A DNA stretch of 64,000 nt from Alitta virens (taxonomy: Eukaryota > Annelida > Polychaeta > Phyllodocida > Nereididae), in contig OW028580.1 in the NCBI GenBank assembly GCA_932294295.1, positions 27,536,896 to 27,600,895 on the forward strand, in the 5' to 3' direction. Position 1 is the first letter of the stretch. Each line of letters opens with the position of its first letter. The notes under the pieces are model-generated. The model had not been told where the DNA came from. It did no database searches and worked only from the letters and a program-made list of their open reading frames with translations. A program made the position numbers and the translations under genes. Positions 51,501 to 63,732 of this stretch are shown in pieces.

Positions 51501-54500
51501 CTACTAAATATAATATTGAAAGTGGCATTGGCATATCTTGAAAGCTTTTTAACCAGCCCCCACCTGTGCCACTTTGATGGAATAATCAACAATTATTCAA
51601 TTGAAATGGCTTAATAGTGGATTTTCACAGAAGGTTCTCTATACTTCCACCAGGTGGCTAAGACAGAATACAGCAATCCTGTTGGCTGAAAAATTTCATG
51701 ATCTTGACTGTGATTGCCTGAAGTACAGTCCATCCTAGCAGCATTATTTGTAGTGCACTTAATGTATTGACATCTTATCATTCAATTGATTTCTGGTTCT
51801 TTTTTCTCTGAGAAAATTATATGGAGTCAGTTATGGTCTCCTCATTATGTCTTGACATGCATAGCAATGATGCAGCTGGAATGCGCCTGTAGTCTGAAAA
51901 GCAAAATGAGTAAGCATATAAGAGGAGAAGAAAGACTTGTGTCTTTCTGAATTAAGGGCTGCTCAGTGAAAACACTATTAGTCTAGTGGGTGTTTCTGGA
52001 GCTTTCAGGATTATGCTCAAGCATATTTTGTTTGATCGAGTGCAATCTGTTTAGTATGGCAATTCCTATATGTTTTTAAGGGCTGCTCAGTGAAAACACT
52101 ATTAGTCTAGTGGGTGTTTCTGGAGCTTTCAGGATTATGCTCAAGCATATTTTGTTTGATCGAGTGCAATCTGTTTAGTATGGCAATTCCTATATGTTTT
52201 TTTTTTTTTTTTTGCTAATAGGAATTTAACGGTAGTTCACTTCTGGGCACAATGGGCTCCACAATGCGAGCAAATGAATGAGGTCCTTGCGGAACTTGCC
52301 AAGGATCCCCAACTTATTCACTGCAAATTTGTCAAAGTGAGTGTAATAACTAATCAATACTGTGTCAATGTGAGCTAAATGCATAAAATTGTGATGAATT
52401 TGAACTCGGTATCAATTAGGTAATTTTCAAATGATAATTCTTACCCCACAGGTTGAAGCAGAAAGTCTTCCGGAGGTTTCACAGAAATATCAAATCATTG
52501 CAGTACCTACTTGTATTTTAATTAAGGTATATATATATATATATATTTAATTTGTAGCTGATTTTTCTGTTGAATTGACTATATATAATTCAGGATGAAA
52601 TGAATGCAGATGATCAGAGTTGTATGATGATTTTCAGAACAACAAAGTAATTACAAGAATAGATGGAGCCAATGCACCTGAACTTACAAAGAAAGTTACA
52701 CAACTCGGAGCTGCTGATTCAGTTTCCATCCCACCGCCACCAAAACAGGTATGCATTATTGTGTATGTAATGTTTTTCTGGTGAGTAGAATACAAGTGTA
52801 CTAACTTATGAAAGTGGTATAATGTCTGATATTAATTTGGTCCAAGATTGAACAATGGGTCATGGATTTAAATGGTGTATAGGTACTAAAACATTTACAT
52901 ATACTGAGAAACTACATGTCAGCTGTTACCCGGGAGCTTGTTATGCACATATTAACATTAATGATGATTAATATGTGTACGAAATCTTGATCTTAATTTT
53001 TTTCAGGACCTTAACACCAGGTTGAAGCAATTAATAAACTCTGCACCTGTAATACTCTTTATGAAAGGTTCTCCTGACCAACCCAGATGTGGTATGTTTC
53101 ATTTCTTAAATGTTCTCTTTAAATAGTAGACATTTGAATATATTGAATAACAAGCCCAATGTCTTTTGTCAGGTTTCAGTAAAACCATGATTGGACTGTT
53201 AGGTGAGCAGGGAGTAAAATATTCAACATTCGATATTCTGTCAGATGAAGAAGTAAGGCAAGGTTAGTGGAATTTGTTGTTCTGTCATTAATGAAAATTC
53301 TGTGTGGAAGGTGCAAGGGGTTCCACGCCTTATTCCTGGCAGCCCTTGAACTTGCAGACATCATTAATTATCGTTGCATGGAATCCCGTCACCAGTGCAA
53401 TTCATTGTTCTCGCAGACTGTTGTCCATGGCTGTTGTGACGGCTGTCCTCTCGTTCTTAGTGTTCGATCATGTTATTGTATATTAGTCACAACCTTAGTG
53501 CCTACCTATCTTAACTTGACAATCAAGTCAATAACTAACGTTGCTGAATTCTTGATTGATTTATAAATTTTTTTGGCCCGATGTCACACATTCCATGTAC
53601 TATTCTAGTTCATTGGGTGTATAACTAATGATATTACAATGGTTTCTGTTGAAGACTTCATCATGTAATCATATAATTACCCATTTTACAGGACTGAAGA
53701 CTTACTCAAACTGGCCCACATATCCACAGCTTTATGCAGATGGTGAACTCTTCGGAGGATTAGATATCGTAAAAGAAATGATTGAATCGGGAGAATTCCT
53801 GGACACCTTGCCGAAACAACAGAGTTTGGAAGAAAGGTAATGGTTGCGCTGCTTTTGTTTTAGGCCTATGCATTGCAAGAAACTGCTGGAACACACTTTG
53901 GTCCCGAGTACTTAGGTATAGTTCTTGTTTTCAGGCTCAAATTGCTCGTTAACAAAGAAAAGGTCATGTTGTTCATGAAAGGAAATCCAGAGGGACCTCG
54001 TTGTGGATTCAGCAAAACTACGATTCAGATTCTCGGTGAAGCTGGGCAAGTATTAAATAAAAATGTCAATTGCAAATTGCTTTAATGTTGACCCAGTATA
54101 CACTTCAACCTCACCTCATGTACACCTTACTAACACTTTAGGCCAGAACAGAATTTTCCCTATCTTTTAGGCTTATTAGAACCTTGTAGACACCCTTGCT
54201 AATGCAGTGGTGAACTGGGCACCCTCAGTAATGCAGACATCTTGTTATTATTGACACTTTGGCCCAGAACCATGATAGTCCACATAAGTGAGGTGAGGTT
54301 GAAGTGCATTTTATTGTGACATGGTTTATTTAAGTATCAATTGCTAGATGTCTTTACTTGAATGTGGCTACCTTCTTGCAGAGTAAAGTATGGACATTTT
54401 GATATTCTACAAGATGAAGAGGTTCGTCAGGGATTGAAAACTTTCTCGAATTGGCCAACTTATCCTCAGCTGTATGTCAATGGAGAACTTGTTGGAGGAC

Positions 54501-55061
54501 TGGATATTATTAAGGTTAGTGTGCAGTTCTTTTACTTTTTTTGTACACTTTATTTTTATACACTTATATTTATTATAATGTCTTTAGTAACTCAGGGATG
54601 TGATTTTTCCTGTTTTTTTCCGGAAATCCGGTTTTTTTTGGCATGTGAATTGACCCTCGTGATACGTGCAAATTCAATTTTTTTGTTTTTTTTTGTTCAC
54701 CCTGACATTTTCCGGTTTTTTTATTACTGATCAATCACATCCCTGTAACTGCAGCCTCAGAGGTTTAAGAAACATGGTTCATTGTCTTTTTTATTTTTTT
54801 GGGAGTGTCCGAAACTTTCCATTGCTGCCTATTTAAAAATTTTTCATATATTTACGTCTGTGCCTGTATAGATGCGCACAGAAAGTATGTCACGCAATAT
54901 TTTGCGAAAGACGAATCAAATCACTAGATATTTACACATCTTGCACATTAAAGTTAATAATGCTAACTTATAAAAATACAAATAAATAAAATTAGCAAAT
55001 GCTTGACTTGCAGGAATTGAAGGAATCAAATGAATTGGAGGCTACATTGAAGGGAGAGTAG
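48546..55061 (+). CDS. GLRX3: Glutaredoxin 3 (PICOT), monothiol
   Basis: Ten coding exons: 48546-48610, 52222-52336, 52452-52526, 52638-52748, 53007-53091, 53173-53262, 53692-53836, 53935-54045, 54382-54514, 55014-55061; 325 residues against 335 in human. A thioredoxin-like domain (WAQWAPQC, 30-37) is followed by two monothiol glutaredoxin domains, each with CGFS (C150 and C252), EEVRQGLKT(Y/F)[10 protein letters not shown] and GGLDI(V/I)K. The protein binds glutathione-ligated [2Fe-2S] clusters, works with BolA2 in cytosolic Fe-S delivery, and does not act as a disulfide reductase. Intron 8 starts GCAAGT (GC-AG). Intron 1 is 3.6 kb and full of repeats. AATAAA lies at about 55161. It is divergent from the unknown gene at 47930. 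Confidence 0.97.
49930..50587 (+). pseudogene. LINE endonuclease fragment in GLRX3 intron 1
   Basis: Frames read [12 protein letters not shown], then YRSPSHN, then [14 protein letters not shown] and [10 protein letters not shown], the ordered motifs of an AP-type LINE endonuclease domain. Stops interrupt it near 50015 and 50210. It is not the same LINE as at 43112-45343. Confidence 0.65.
51613..51965. repeat. Dispersed repeat, copy B
   Basis: Second copy of the repeat at 30601-30905, with an extra segment of about 50 bp before the GCAAAATGAGTAA anchor. It abuts the 124-bp tandem duplication in GLRX3 intron 1. Confidence 0.75.
51954..52201. repeat. Perfect 124-bp tandem duplication before GLRX3 exon 2
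   Basis: Units 51954-52077 and 52078-52201 appear identical. The second ends in a T-run that forms the polypyrimidine tract of the exon 2 acceptor (exon 2 starts at 52222). Confidence 0.85.
54593..54745. mobile_element. hAT-type MITE in GLRX3 intron 9
   Basis: Inverted ends CAGGGATGTGATT at both sides (13 bp perfect). TAACT occurs directly before the left end and after the right end. 153 bp, T-rich inside. CAGGG ends favour hAT although only 5 bp of the duplication are recognisable. Confidence 0.65.
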
Positions 55062-57336
55062 GAAAGAAACTTAATTCATGGACATCTAATAGCATTTTTA
55101 ACTCCTTATCTGGTCATAAATTTTACATTGGAAAAGGTTTATACATGTGATCGTGCAAACAATAAATACTGAAATGTTGCAATGTGTGATTTACTGAAGG
55201 TAAATGTGCATTGATGTTGTGAACTTTACAGGTATGTTAGAAATAAATATTCAAAATAAGAGTTAAGCGTTGTAATGAAAAAAATAGAAAGAAAAAGCTC
55301 GAATTGTGGCAGGAAAGATGAAAAATGTGACAAATAAAAAGTCATTGAGTAACACTTAGCTAACCTCAACAGGCAGGGTCCTCCATTCCCTTCACCCCAA
55401 TGCAAGATCACAAACAAATCTTGGTATTGTATTTTTTGTTTATTGTGTACACAATGATGGGTTTGTCACACTGTAAAACTGCAATACATAACAATAAGCA
55501 TCACTCCTTTAGTGCACTGAAATTATATTCCCTTTAATAATTTTCTTGATATATTCAACAAGATAGGCTACAAGTAGTTTGTTACTTCTGTGCGTAATAT
55601 TGACTTTTAATTCATATATCATTTTCAGCACCATGATAATACCAAGCTTAGCAGTAAATAAACCAGTGATATGTGACTACAAAATGCCCCAAAAAATAAA
55701 AATTAACAGGCTATTAGTTAACAAAAGCTGGGGATAACTAATTGGTATAGATTGAGGTGTTATTAAATAAAGACACCTTAACATCTGGCAAACGTTCGTC
55801 TCGATCTTTTTTATCCCAATTGGTATATCGAATAATTATAGTGGTGCACTTGACACCCATTCCCCCCCCCCACAAAAACTATTGCACACCCCGCAGTGCA
55901 TAAATTGATACTCGGCTCGAAAGATCATTCAGGTTACGTGGAGGTTACCATCAACGGACTGCCATTTCGTGACAAAATGCCTCAAATTATTTGGTAACCA
56001 CTGTAGGTTACCAGTAGATGTTACCACATCAAAATTTGTGGTAACCGGATTGTTGAACCTTATTTCAATCCCTGATACTAAACTAACTTTTCCCATGACT
56101 GTCAGGCATTTAAATAAAAATGATCATGAAAGTGTTCATTATTACTGTGTCGAATTTCGATGTGAATCTGTGTCATCAAGTGGACAACTGCAATTACAAA
56201 GGGACAGATTTTTTGCCTTAGAATGTTTTCCTTAAATTCAAGATAAATATAAGAAACTGTAAAGGATCCCTAATTACTATCTTAGACATTCAGGTATTCA
56301 ACAAAGGGGATCTGCCATTATGGTTGTACAGAAAAGTGCAAGCAACAAACTCATGTTTTATTAACAACAAAAATATACAAATATATATATTTTAATCCCT
56401 CCATTTCATACAGTGATATGTCAACCTACAATATAACGATGAGACCATGTAAATGGCTAATGAAATATTTTTCATTAAGTGAATACAAAATTTTGTAAAA
56501 TGTTTTTTTTTCCCAATGATTTACAAATGGATTGCTGAAGAACTTTGTCAAAAAATAAAGTAATATTACATTAAAAATGTTTAGACCAAATCTGGGGGAT
56601 TTACTATAAAAATTAAAATGGACAGTACCAAAATTCTTGCTGTTTTCTTTTTTAACGGAAGCAAAAAATAAAAACCTGAAGTGCTGTTATCAAATGCATT
56701 TATAAACAATCGGATGATGATGTAATGAAATACAAGGTGTCACCAATGACAACCATGGACTGACTGCACTTCTTATGATCTCAGCTGGCCAAAATATCTC
56801 GATCATAATCTGTACATGGTTCCCTTTATTGATCCTTTTCCCCAACATACCAATTGACAATAACTTATTAAATTATAGCTCACATAATCATGATAATCAC
56901 ATTCATAAACACACATTTGGATTATTAAAAATAAATTACTTCATGAATAAACAAGTTAAAAGTAAACATCACTTAAAACTAAGACAGGAGTTGACCCACT
57001 TCATTGTTTGCAGGTTGTACAAAATTTAACCAAATAACTCTTCCGTCAACAGATTTAATCTGAAGGAATTATTCATAAATAATATTTGTTTGGAAGTACA
57101 GCAACACTCTATGCATTCATGGTAACATATGAAGCATCTTCTGTGTTAAATATTGACCAATTTTAAACAAACTGATACACATGTAAAGTTGTAAACCCTA
57201 TACATCGGCTGGAGCATGACCAAAAAGCTCATACGCTACCTCAACTTACAGAGGACTAGTGCTGTGTAGCAGTATAGAATTATATGTAATATAAAAGAAT
57301 TGCAGCTTAATTGTATTTTAATTGCAGTAAATGTAC
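55062..57336. other. Intergenic region between GLRX3 and RNF145 (3' UTRs)
   Basis: Convergent 3' ends. No exon supported. GGTTACC-type motifs recur at 55930-56050. The RNF145 3' UTR occupies the right part of this interval. Confidence 0.4.
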
Positions 57337-59754
57337 TTAGTCCATACAACAGTACAAGGTAGCAACAGAAAAAAGAAGAAAAACACCAGTCAGGAACATC
57401 AACTGCATGAAGTCTCTCGGATAAGGGTCTAAGTTAGCAGGTCTTGCAGCCTGATCACTAGGTTTGCTCTCACTCTGTTCTGATGTTGAAGGACTTGATG
57501 TGGAGTTTGTTGACCCACGACTTTCTTGGCTCTGACTCCGACTAGGTTCGACGTTCTGGGATATAAGAGTGACATCTACAAAGTCTGTGTCGCTTGAACT
57601 AGAGCTACGAGTCTTTAGAAGGAAAGTGCTGTCGGATGAATTAATCACTTCTCCGGGACTATTTGTATTTGTGCTAGAGGCTTCGTCATATGCACTTGCT
57701 GACGCATGACCACCTTCATGAACCTGTGACTCATTGTTTTCTGGTTTGACTTCACTTGAGCAATTTGACTCTGGTGAATTTTGATTATTGTTTACATTAA
57801 AATCACTGGCAGCAGGGTCACCTTGAGGAGGTGCACCTTCGCCAGCGACATTTTCATCGTAACTGTCCTGAAGGGTGATTTTTTGGTGACACATAGGACA
57901 AGTTTCTTGAACGTAAAGCCATTTTCTCAGGCAGAGTGCATGAAAGAAATGGTGGCAAGGTGTAATTCGAGCCATTTTCATCTCTTGAAAACAAATAGCA
58001 CAAACATCATTCAGACTGGACAGGTCTTCGTCACTTGCCTCAGGAAGGGACTCCACTTTGGCCACTGCCTCTCGTCGCAAAAGGTAACTTTTCCACCCTG
58101 CTTGAAGCCTCTGCCAGACATTGAAATAAAAGTGAATGACTAATATTGAAGTATTGATCCAACTCCATTGGCCGACTAATGACTCCTTAACACCGTACAA
58201 AACTACAAAGACTGCGACTATGAATTCTAGTACTCTCGTTGTGGCTTTTGCGTAATACACCACATCATCCAACCTCTCCCAAGGCTCTTCACTTAACGTA
58301 TCGTACAAAAACAATGCATATACAACCATTGAGCCCAATACTTGCACAGAAGTCAAGACGCAACTTGATATGATGGCTAGGAGCCAAAAGTCAAGTTCAA
58401 AAAACTGGCATATCATGTAAGTCATATATAACGGGAAGATCCAGAGACAAGTACATAAAGCAACTGCTCTGATGTGTTTGAAAATACTAGGGCTATGAGA
58501 AGCACCTAATGCTAATAAAATTGGATCTGCTATCTCATACATTGATTGTATCAGAGAAGAAAAGACTATAAATAAAACTATGCTCATTAGGAATGCCCGC
58601 TGAGTAGCCTTGAGGTCAATCATTCCGGTTTGCATGGCAAGAAGAAACATTGTAAATCCCTCAGTCCAGCCACTCTGCATTATGTTGTCTTGCATAAATG
58701 CTCCGTGTCCTTGTAAGTACATCTTAGTTGCTGAGAGGATCAACCACGCCACATAAGATACAGTCACACACAGTCCAAGCAGGCTGAAGGGTGAGACGCA
58801 ACATTCACCGATGCTCGCCAGCAGTACCACTATCCATCCTTCAGCCAGTATTGGGTGCCCCCCGTCCATGCTCAGGTACTTGTAAAGCTGCACCACAAAA
58901 AGAGCCAGCCAGAATGTTAGAAACTGAACTGGTAACATGATCTTGAACCAAACTGCAACGAGGAATGGAAGCCAGCCATATATCTGCACAGAAACTATCA
59001 CCTGTGCCACACTTCTTTTTAGTAGGTCCATGACAATTGGAATTCTGTTGAAAACGAAGAAAAATACCAACAACAGCATGAATATCGACGCAAAATTGTG
59101 CACGCGATGCAGCTCCGGCACGGGATAGTTGATCAGGCGTGCAAACATCGGCAGCGTGTATACGAGCAGCATGAATTTTGTCCATTGTTTAATGTCTATC
59201 AAGTATGCAATTATTGCGCTCAGGACACATTGTCCAGTCAGATGCATGGCCAGTCGCTGGATGCATTCTGCCTCGTCAAAGACTGGACCCTGGTATTCCA
59301 TCGACCGTTCCGTTTCCACATATCGGAATGATGCGAAGTGAGCAATAACCAGCAGACAGGCACTGATGATGTACATGTAGAAGTTCACAAGCTTCCGCAA
59401 TGGCAGCAATGCCAGTGTTAGAGCCAATAATAATGCTGAAATAAAAAAACAAAGCTTTTAGTAAAATATCGGGCAGACTATATATATATATATATGTCAT
59501 TATACATCTGTGCACAAAATAATATTTCAGATCCATGTTAAACATTTGATGTTATGAAGGATGAACTTACTGGAATAGTAGGCTGCTAGCACGAAAACTT
59601 CAGAGTTGTCACTGTTAGTATTTTTGGCCACATAATTTGTGTGCACAGTACGAGGATCTGTTCGATACCATGCCTCAGCAATAAAAAGCGATGGCACTCG
59701 AAGAATTACGCTGACCACTCGAACAACTGTGTCCTTTGTTGGTTTCGTCGGCAT
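57337..59754 (-). CDS. RNF145: RING-type E3 ligase RNF145
   Basis: Two coding exons, 59571-59754 and 57337-59435, encode 760 residues. It is an ER multipass protein with an N-terminal sterol-sensing/TRC8-like membrane domain and a RING-H2 finger (C540 to C577: CAIC, CHHFFH, CPMC). The core (ECCVSPFSLLGL, QSMYEIADPILLALGAS, MTYMICQFFELDFWLL) matches RNF145 better than RNF139. RNF145 ubiquitinates HMG-CoA reductase and other sterol-pathway partners. The segment equivalent to the vertebrate YLYF sterol motif reads YMYI. After the RING comes a Ser/Asn-rich tail and, unusually, a hydrophobic C-terminal segment (about residues 740-758). The start MPTKPTKDT leads into VILRVPSLF, a hallmark of this family. 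Intron 1 is phase 1. Confidence 0.95.
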
Positions 59755-59884
59755 TTTCGATGTTTATCTATTAATCACAGTCCCATGTGAGGCTAACCAT
59801 CATAAAAACAAGGGAATATTGTCAGATTTTGACAGATGCAACTCCTCCGGAAATGCGCACGTCTGGACACTTCCGGGTTTGTGA

Positions 59885-60389
59885 TAAACAAGAAGGTATC
59901 ATTTCTCTTTTTTTGTTTGCTTTGAAGTCATTGCATGTGTTAAACCAGAGTTAAAGAGATCCCAGAGTGACTGTCATGAACAACTGACAACAAGGAACAA
60001 CCAGAAAACTGGTTTATGGAAATTAATGAATGCGCATGCGTGTCATTGTTTTGCCGGAAGAGAAGTTGTTGATCCCTGAAACAGACAAATCGGCCTCAAT
60101 CCGAAATGGCCACAGGAAATCTGGTCATATGGTGTTCATAAAACACCCAGAATATTATGGATATAGTTCAAAATATGCAAAGAAATAGAGCGAAAAAGTC
60201 AGTAAATCATGAATATGAAAAAATAAATACAAAATAGGCTGCTACTGCAGCGTACCCTCGGGCTTCGATCGGCATACATATTTCATATAAACTCCCATTG
60301 TGCATAATTTTGGAAACAGATATGCCCAGCCCAGGAAATATAAATTATTTCAGATGATCAAATTATCAGATTTTTGCATCATTTATTTA

Positions 60390-60441
<52 letters not shown>

Positions 60442-62300
60442 GGTTGGACTTTAGCCCGTGTTAAATCAATTTTGCTCAGCCCAGCAGGTATATAAAACCT
60501 GGGTATAACCCAGGCAAAATGGGTTTAACCCGGGCCAAAGTGTGTTAAACCTGGCCAAAACCCCCCGTACAAGCTCAACACATGGGATTCCAAATTAGTA
60601 TAAATACATAAAACAGTGACGATAAGGAGAAATAGCAGATTTGCTTTCCTCAACTGTACTTTAATGGCTATCACTGAGCTTTACACACTGGGTATAACCT
60701 GGCCAAAATGGGTTTACCCACCAAAAGTCGGTTAAACCTGACGAAAACCCTCTACAAGTTCACCATTGATTCCAAATTAGTAGAAACACATATTAGGGTG
60801 GTGGGTGGATTAGGGCTTTTACGTCCTGTATTTCTGCACCTGATGAGCTAAATAGGGCAGGCTGATAGAACCATGGATGAAACAGCCATCTCGACTTGGA
60901 AATGAACCCAGGACCCATGCAGTGGTTGGAAGCCCAGCTGGCCCCCACCCCCCCCCCCCCCCTAGAGACACATAACAGTGAATATAGAAACAGAAGATTA
61001 GCTTTCTTAAATATGTTAAACTTTATGTTTAATGGCTATCACTGAGCTTTACACACTTCATGGACATCACAAATATTAATTTCAATATCAATTTAAGAAT
61101 GCAATTCCTAAATAATGGTACAGAGACTTCTAATATGATCTACAGACAATCGGACAGACTGACAAAAAGTGACTTCCAATTATAGGAGTTCAACTTATAA
61201 AAACTATAGCACATGGGACCATGCTATTTTAGTTTGAAAAACACTTATGTCCCTGTCTGCTGAATTCCAAAGATTATAATTTTAAGCTAACAACAATGGG
61301 GAAAAAATCAAGTATTTAGTGTTTTCACAATTGCAAATTATAGGAGTAACAACCATAATATTGATCTTGGTTAGGTCCTACCACCATGTAGCATCAGTGC
61401 AAAGTTTAATGTTTCAGAAACAACAGTTTAAATATTGTTTGGTCTTTCCTGCTTATTATTTACACCTTTACTACTATTATAATTTTTTTTTTTACTAGTC
61501 ATGATTTGCTGATTTTTTCGCTGTAATTTCTTGTACATTTTTGTATGTGGTCAAAATCCATTCCGAACCTTGTGGAAATGATAAATCCAGCTAAATCATG
61601 CTAGAATCATGAGCTATCATGCCACTTACAGAAAAGGGATTTATGCCTTTGGAAAAAAACCTTAACGATGAGTGGCTTAGATCTATTTTTTAGGTTTTCC
61701 CAAGGGGTCAAATGACATCCTCAATGGGGACGCGAGTATATTAATGCTATGTAGCAGGTCGAGGGCTTAAGTTGCACGGTATTTTAAATAAGCATATGAT
61801 GTTTTTTATTCCATGGATCGACCACTTTTCTACTTGTGTACAAGTCATTTAACTTCTTTTCCAATTCCTTTAAAACATATCTGAGATATATAATGTAGGC
61901 CATAAAATTACTATAGAGCTAGACACTCCCTTAATTAAAAAATCAAACACAGTTGTTTTGCCAGAAAATATTGTGCCGCCCAATGGCATCTGAAAGAGCC
62001 CGCGGACATATAGCTAGGGCCCTTGCATGGGGACTGCATGGGGCATTTGTAGGATAATTGTAAAGGGACACTGGACTACTGGTCCATGGGACTTTGTAAG
62101 GTATAGGACAATGGCATACAAAAGCCATCGTCAATCATATGCAGAGTTCAGCGCCTGTTTTTATTTAAGCCGATTTAGCGCGCGGCCCAATTGACCAGCG
62201 TCAATGAACTTCAGGAGTTGCTTAACCAGTTTGGCAGTTGTTGCGGTTGCTGGTGGTGCTGGTGGTTTCTGTGAACGTGTCTTGTCCAATTTAAACGAAA
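59885..62300. other. Intergenic region between RNF145 and RNF139-like exon
   Basis: No gene seen apart from repeats. It includes a (TA)n microsatellite at about 60395-60438 and the repeat block at 60480-61065. The promoters of both divergent genes should lie here, but no specific element could be assigned. Confidence 0.4.
60480..61065. repeat. Degenerate tandem repeat (about 220-bp unit) split by a SINE
   Basis: Related units share TATCACTGAGCTTTACACAC (60666-60690 and about 61036-61057), CTGGGTATAACC (60499 and 60690) and GATTCCAAATTAGTA (60587 and 60769). A minus-strand SINE fragment with a B-box-like CCTGGGTTCATTTCC and a GGCTTCCAACCACTG segment interrupts it at about 60806-60962, ending in a poly-C run. 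Confidence 0.6.
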
Positions 62301-62508
62301 ATGTCTTGGAAGCCTGGTATAATGCCCATCCTAGATGTGGTTTTAAGAGTTCCGCCCTTATTTATCATGGATTCTGTGCTGAATGGGACATTTTTACTGC
62401 CATGGTTGAGCACAAAATATGAAGTTGAATTTGGAGAGCTCAATGAAGAAATTACAGAAGCCAGTGATGGGTATTCACCTGTGACGATATTTCTCCTATC
62501 CTTGATAT
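62301..62508 (+). CDS. RNF139: RNF139 (TRC8)-like first coding exon
   Basis: ATG at 62301 opens a 69-codon exon that ends in phase 1 at a GTAAGT donor. LDVVLRVPPLFIMDSVLNG matches the N-terminus of RNF139 (LEVALRVPCLYIIDAIFN in human, from memory) and is paralogous to VILRVPSLF of RNF145. A second hydrophobic segment begins near the donor. RNF139 is an ER E3 ligase of the TRC8 family. The remaining exon(s) are not found up to 64000 and should lie beyond the window. Confidence 0.7.
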
Positions 62509-62857
62509 GTAAGTATATGTTGATTAAATGCTAAATAATAGGCCTATAGCTATTGCAATATATTGTTGGAATGCTACATTGCATACTACATATATTGGGT
62601 TAAATCATCATTGACAATGTTTAATTGCAGTTGTAGTACAATGTATAGCCTTTATCATCACTAATTATTATTACTGCCTATTATTATCAGTAAAATCGAG
62701 TTACTATATGTAGTATGGACTGTTGGATTAACTTATCGTGAAAATAATGTATTGTGTGATTTTCACACTATTTGTGTTCGACAAATGTATCAGTGATCAT
62801 GATGATGATAATATAGGCTTATATAAATATAGCTTGTCAATAAAATTGTATTATGTA

Positions 62858-63044
62858 CAGTGGCGGCTCCAATGGGGTGGGGGGCTGGCTTGTGGGGGCT
62901 GCAGGTTCCCCCTCCCCCCCTCATGGGCCCTCAATCGTCCAAACCCCCCCCCCCCCCCCCAAACTTTAGGTACATAATTAAGGTCTTTGTTACAAATGCC
63001 CCTGTACATTAATCCACAGCTCCTCTTAGGGGGAGCCGTCACTG
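62858..63044. mobile_element. hAT-type MITE
   Basis: Ends CAGTGGCGGCTCC (left) and CAGTGACGGCTCC (right read inward). Flanks ATTATGTA (62850-62857) and ATTATATA (63045-63052) form an 8-bp duplication with one mismatch. 187 bp, with a poly-C run at 62946-62960. It lies in the first intron of the RNF139-like gene. Confidence 0.8.
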
Positions 63045-63053
63045 ATTATATAT

Positions 63054-63723
63054 GAATGCCAGTCATAACGGATATACACGCGAAAACAGCTACAGACAAA
63101 AATGGCTACAAAATTTAATGGCATTCCCAAAACGGCTACAACCAGAACGGCTACAGCGAACAGGTGACCAAAACGTCAACACGGTTATGCCAAAACGGCT
63201 ACAAGCCATGTCCAAAACGGCTACACCAACACGGCAACACTTTCATACACCAAAACGGCTACACTCTCGTAAAAGTGAAGCTACGATCACAAGGAACATG
63301 GGATGATTATGCTTCTGGAAGGATGAGTCCCTTTGATCTATTAAAGAAGGCCAGAGTGTAATAAGTCTTGTTCTTGACCCAGTTATCAGTTGTTATGTAA
63401 TTTATTATGTATTTATTTAATATTGTATTATTAAATGTGTTTTTTAATTTTTTGGTCTGTTGACGTTTTGGTCTATGTCGCTGTAGCCGTTTTGGTATCA
63501 TGTTCAGGGGGAAAAGGCACTGTTGACGTTTTGGTTAAGTAGTGAAAAAGCATGTTGACGTTTTGGTCAAGGCTTAATAAACCTTGTTGACGTTTTGGTA
63601 ATGTCTCGAATATTGGTGTAGACGTTTTGGTTATTGTCATGTTGCCGTGTTCGCTGTTGATGTTATGGTTGTTGACGTTTTGGATGTAGCCGTTTTCGCT
63701 TGTAGCCATTTTGTCCACCACCC
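63054..63723. mobile_element. Foldback element with arrays of CAAAACGGCTAC motifs
   Basis: The left arm (63090-63270) carries at least seven copies of CAAAACGGCTAC-type motifs, some as CAAAACGTCAAC. The right arm (63450-63715) carries the complements (GTTGACGTTTTGG, GTAGCCGTTTT) with irregular spacing. ATTATATAT flanks both sides (63045-63053 and 63724-63732), although in AT-rich context. No coding capacity. Spacers are unequal and orientation is mirrored, so it is not a CRISPR array. Confidence 0.65.
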
Positions 63724-63732
63724 ATTATATAT

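Noticed and set aside
62204..62422. Alternative plus-strand frame starting MNFRSCLTSLAVVAV
   Set aside because: It overlaps the RNF139-like exon in another frame; the frame from 62301 has family homology and a phase-matched donor.
63090..63715. Evenly repeated short motifs suggesting a CRISPR-like array
   Set aside because: Spacing is irregular, motifs are degenerate, and orientation flips between arms; the context is an animal intron with a flanking target duplication.
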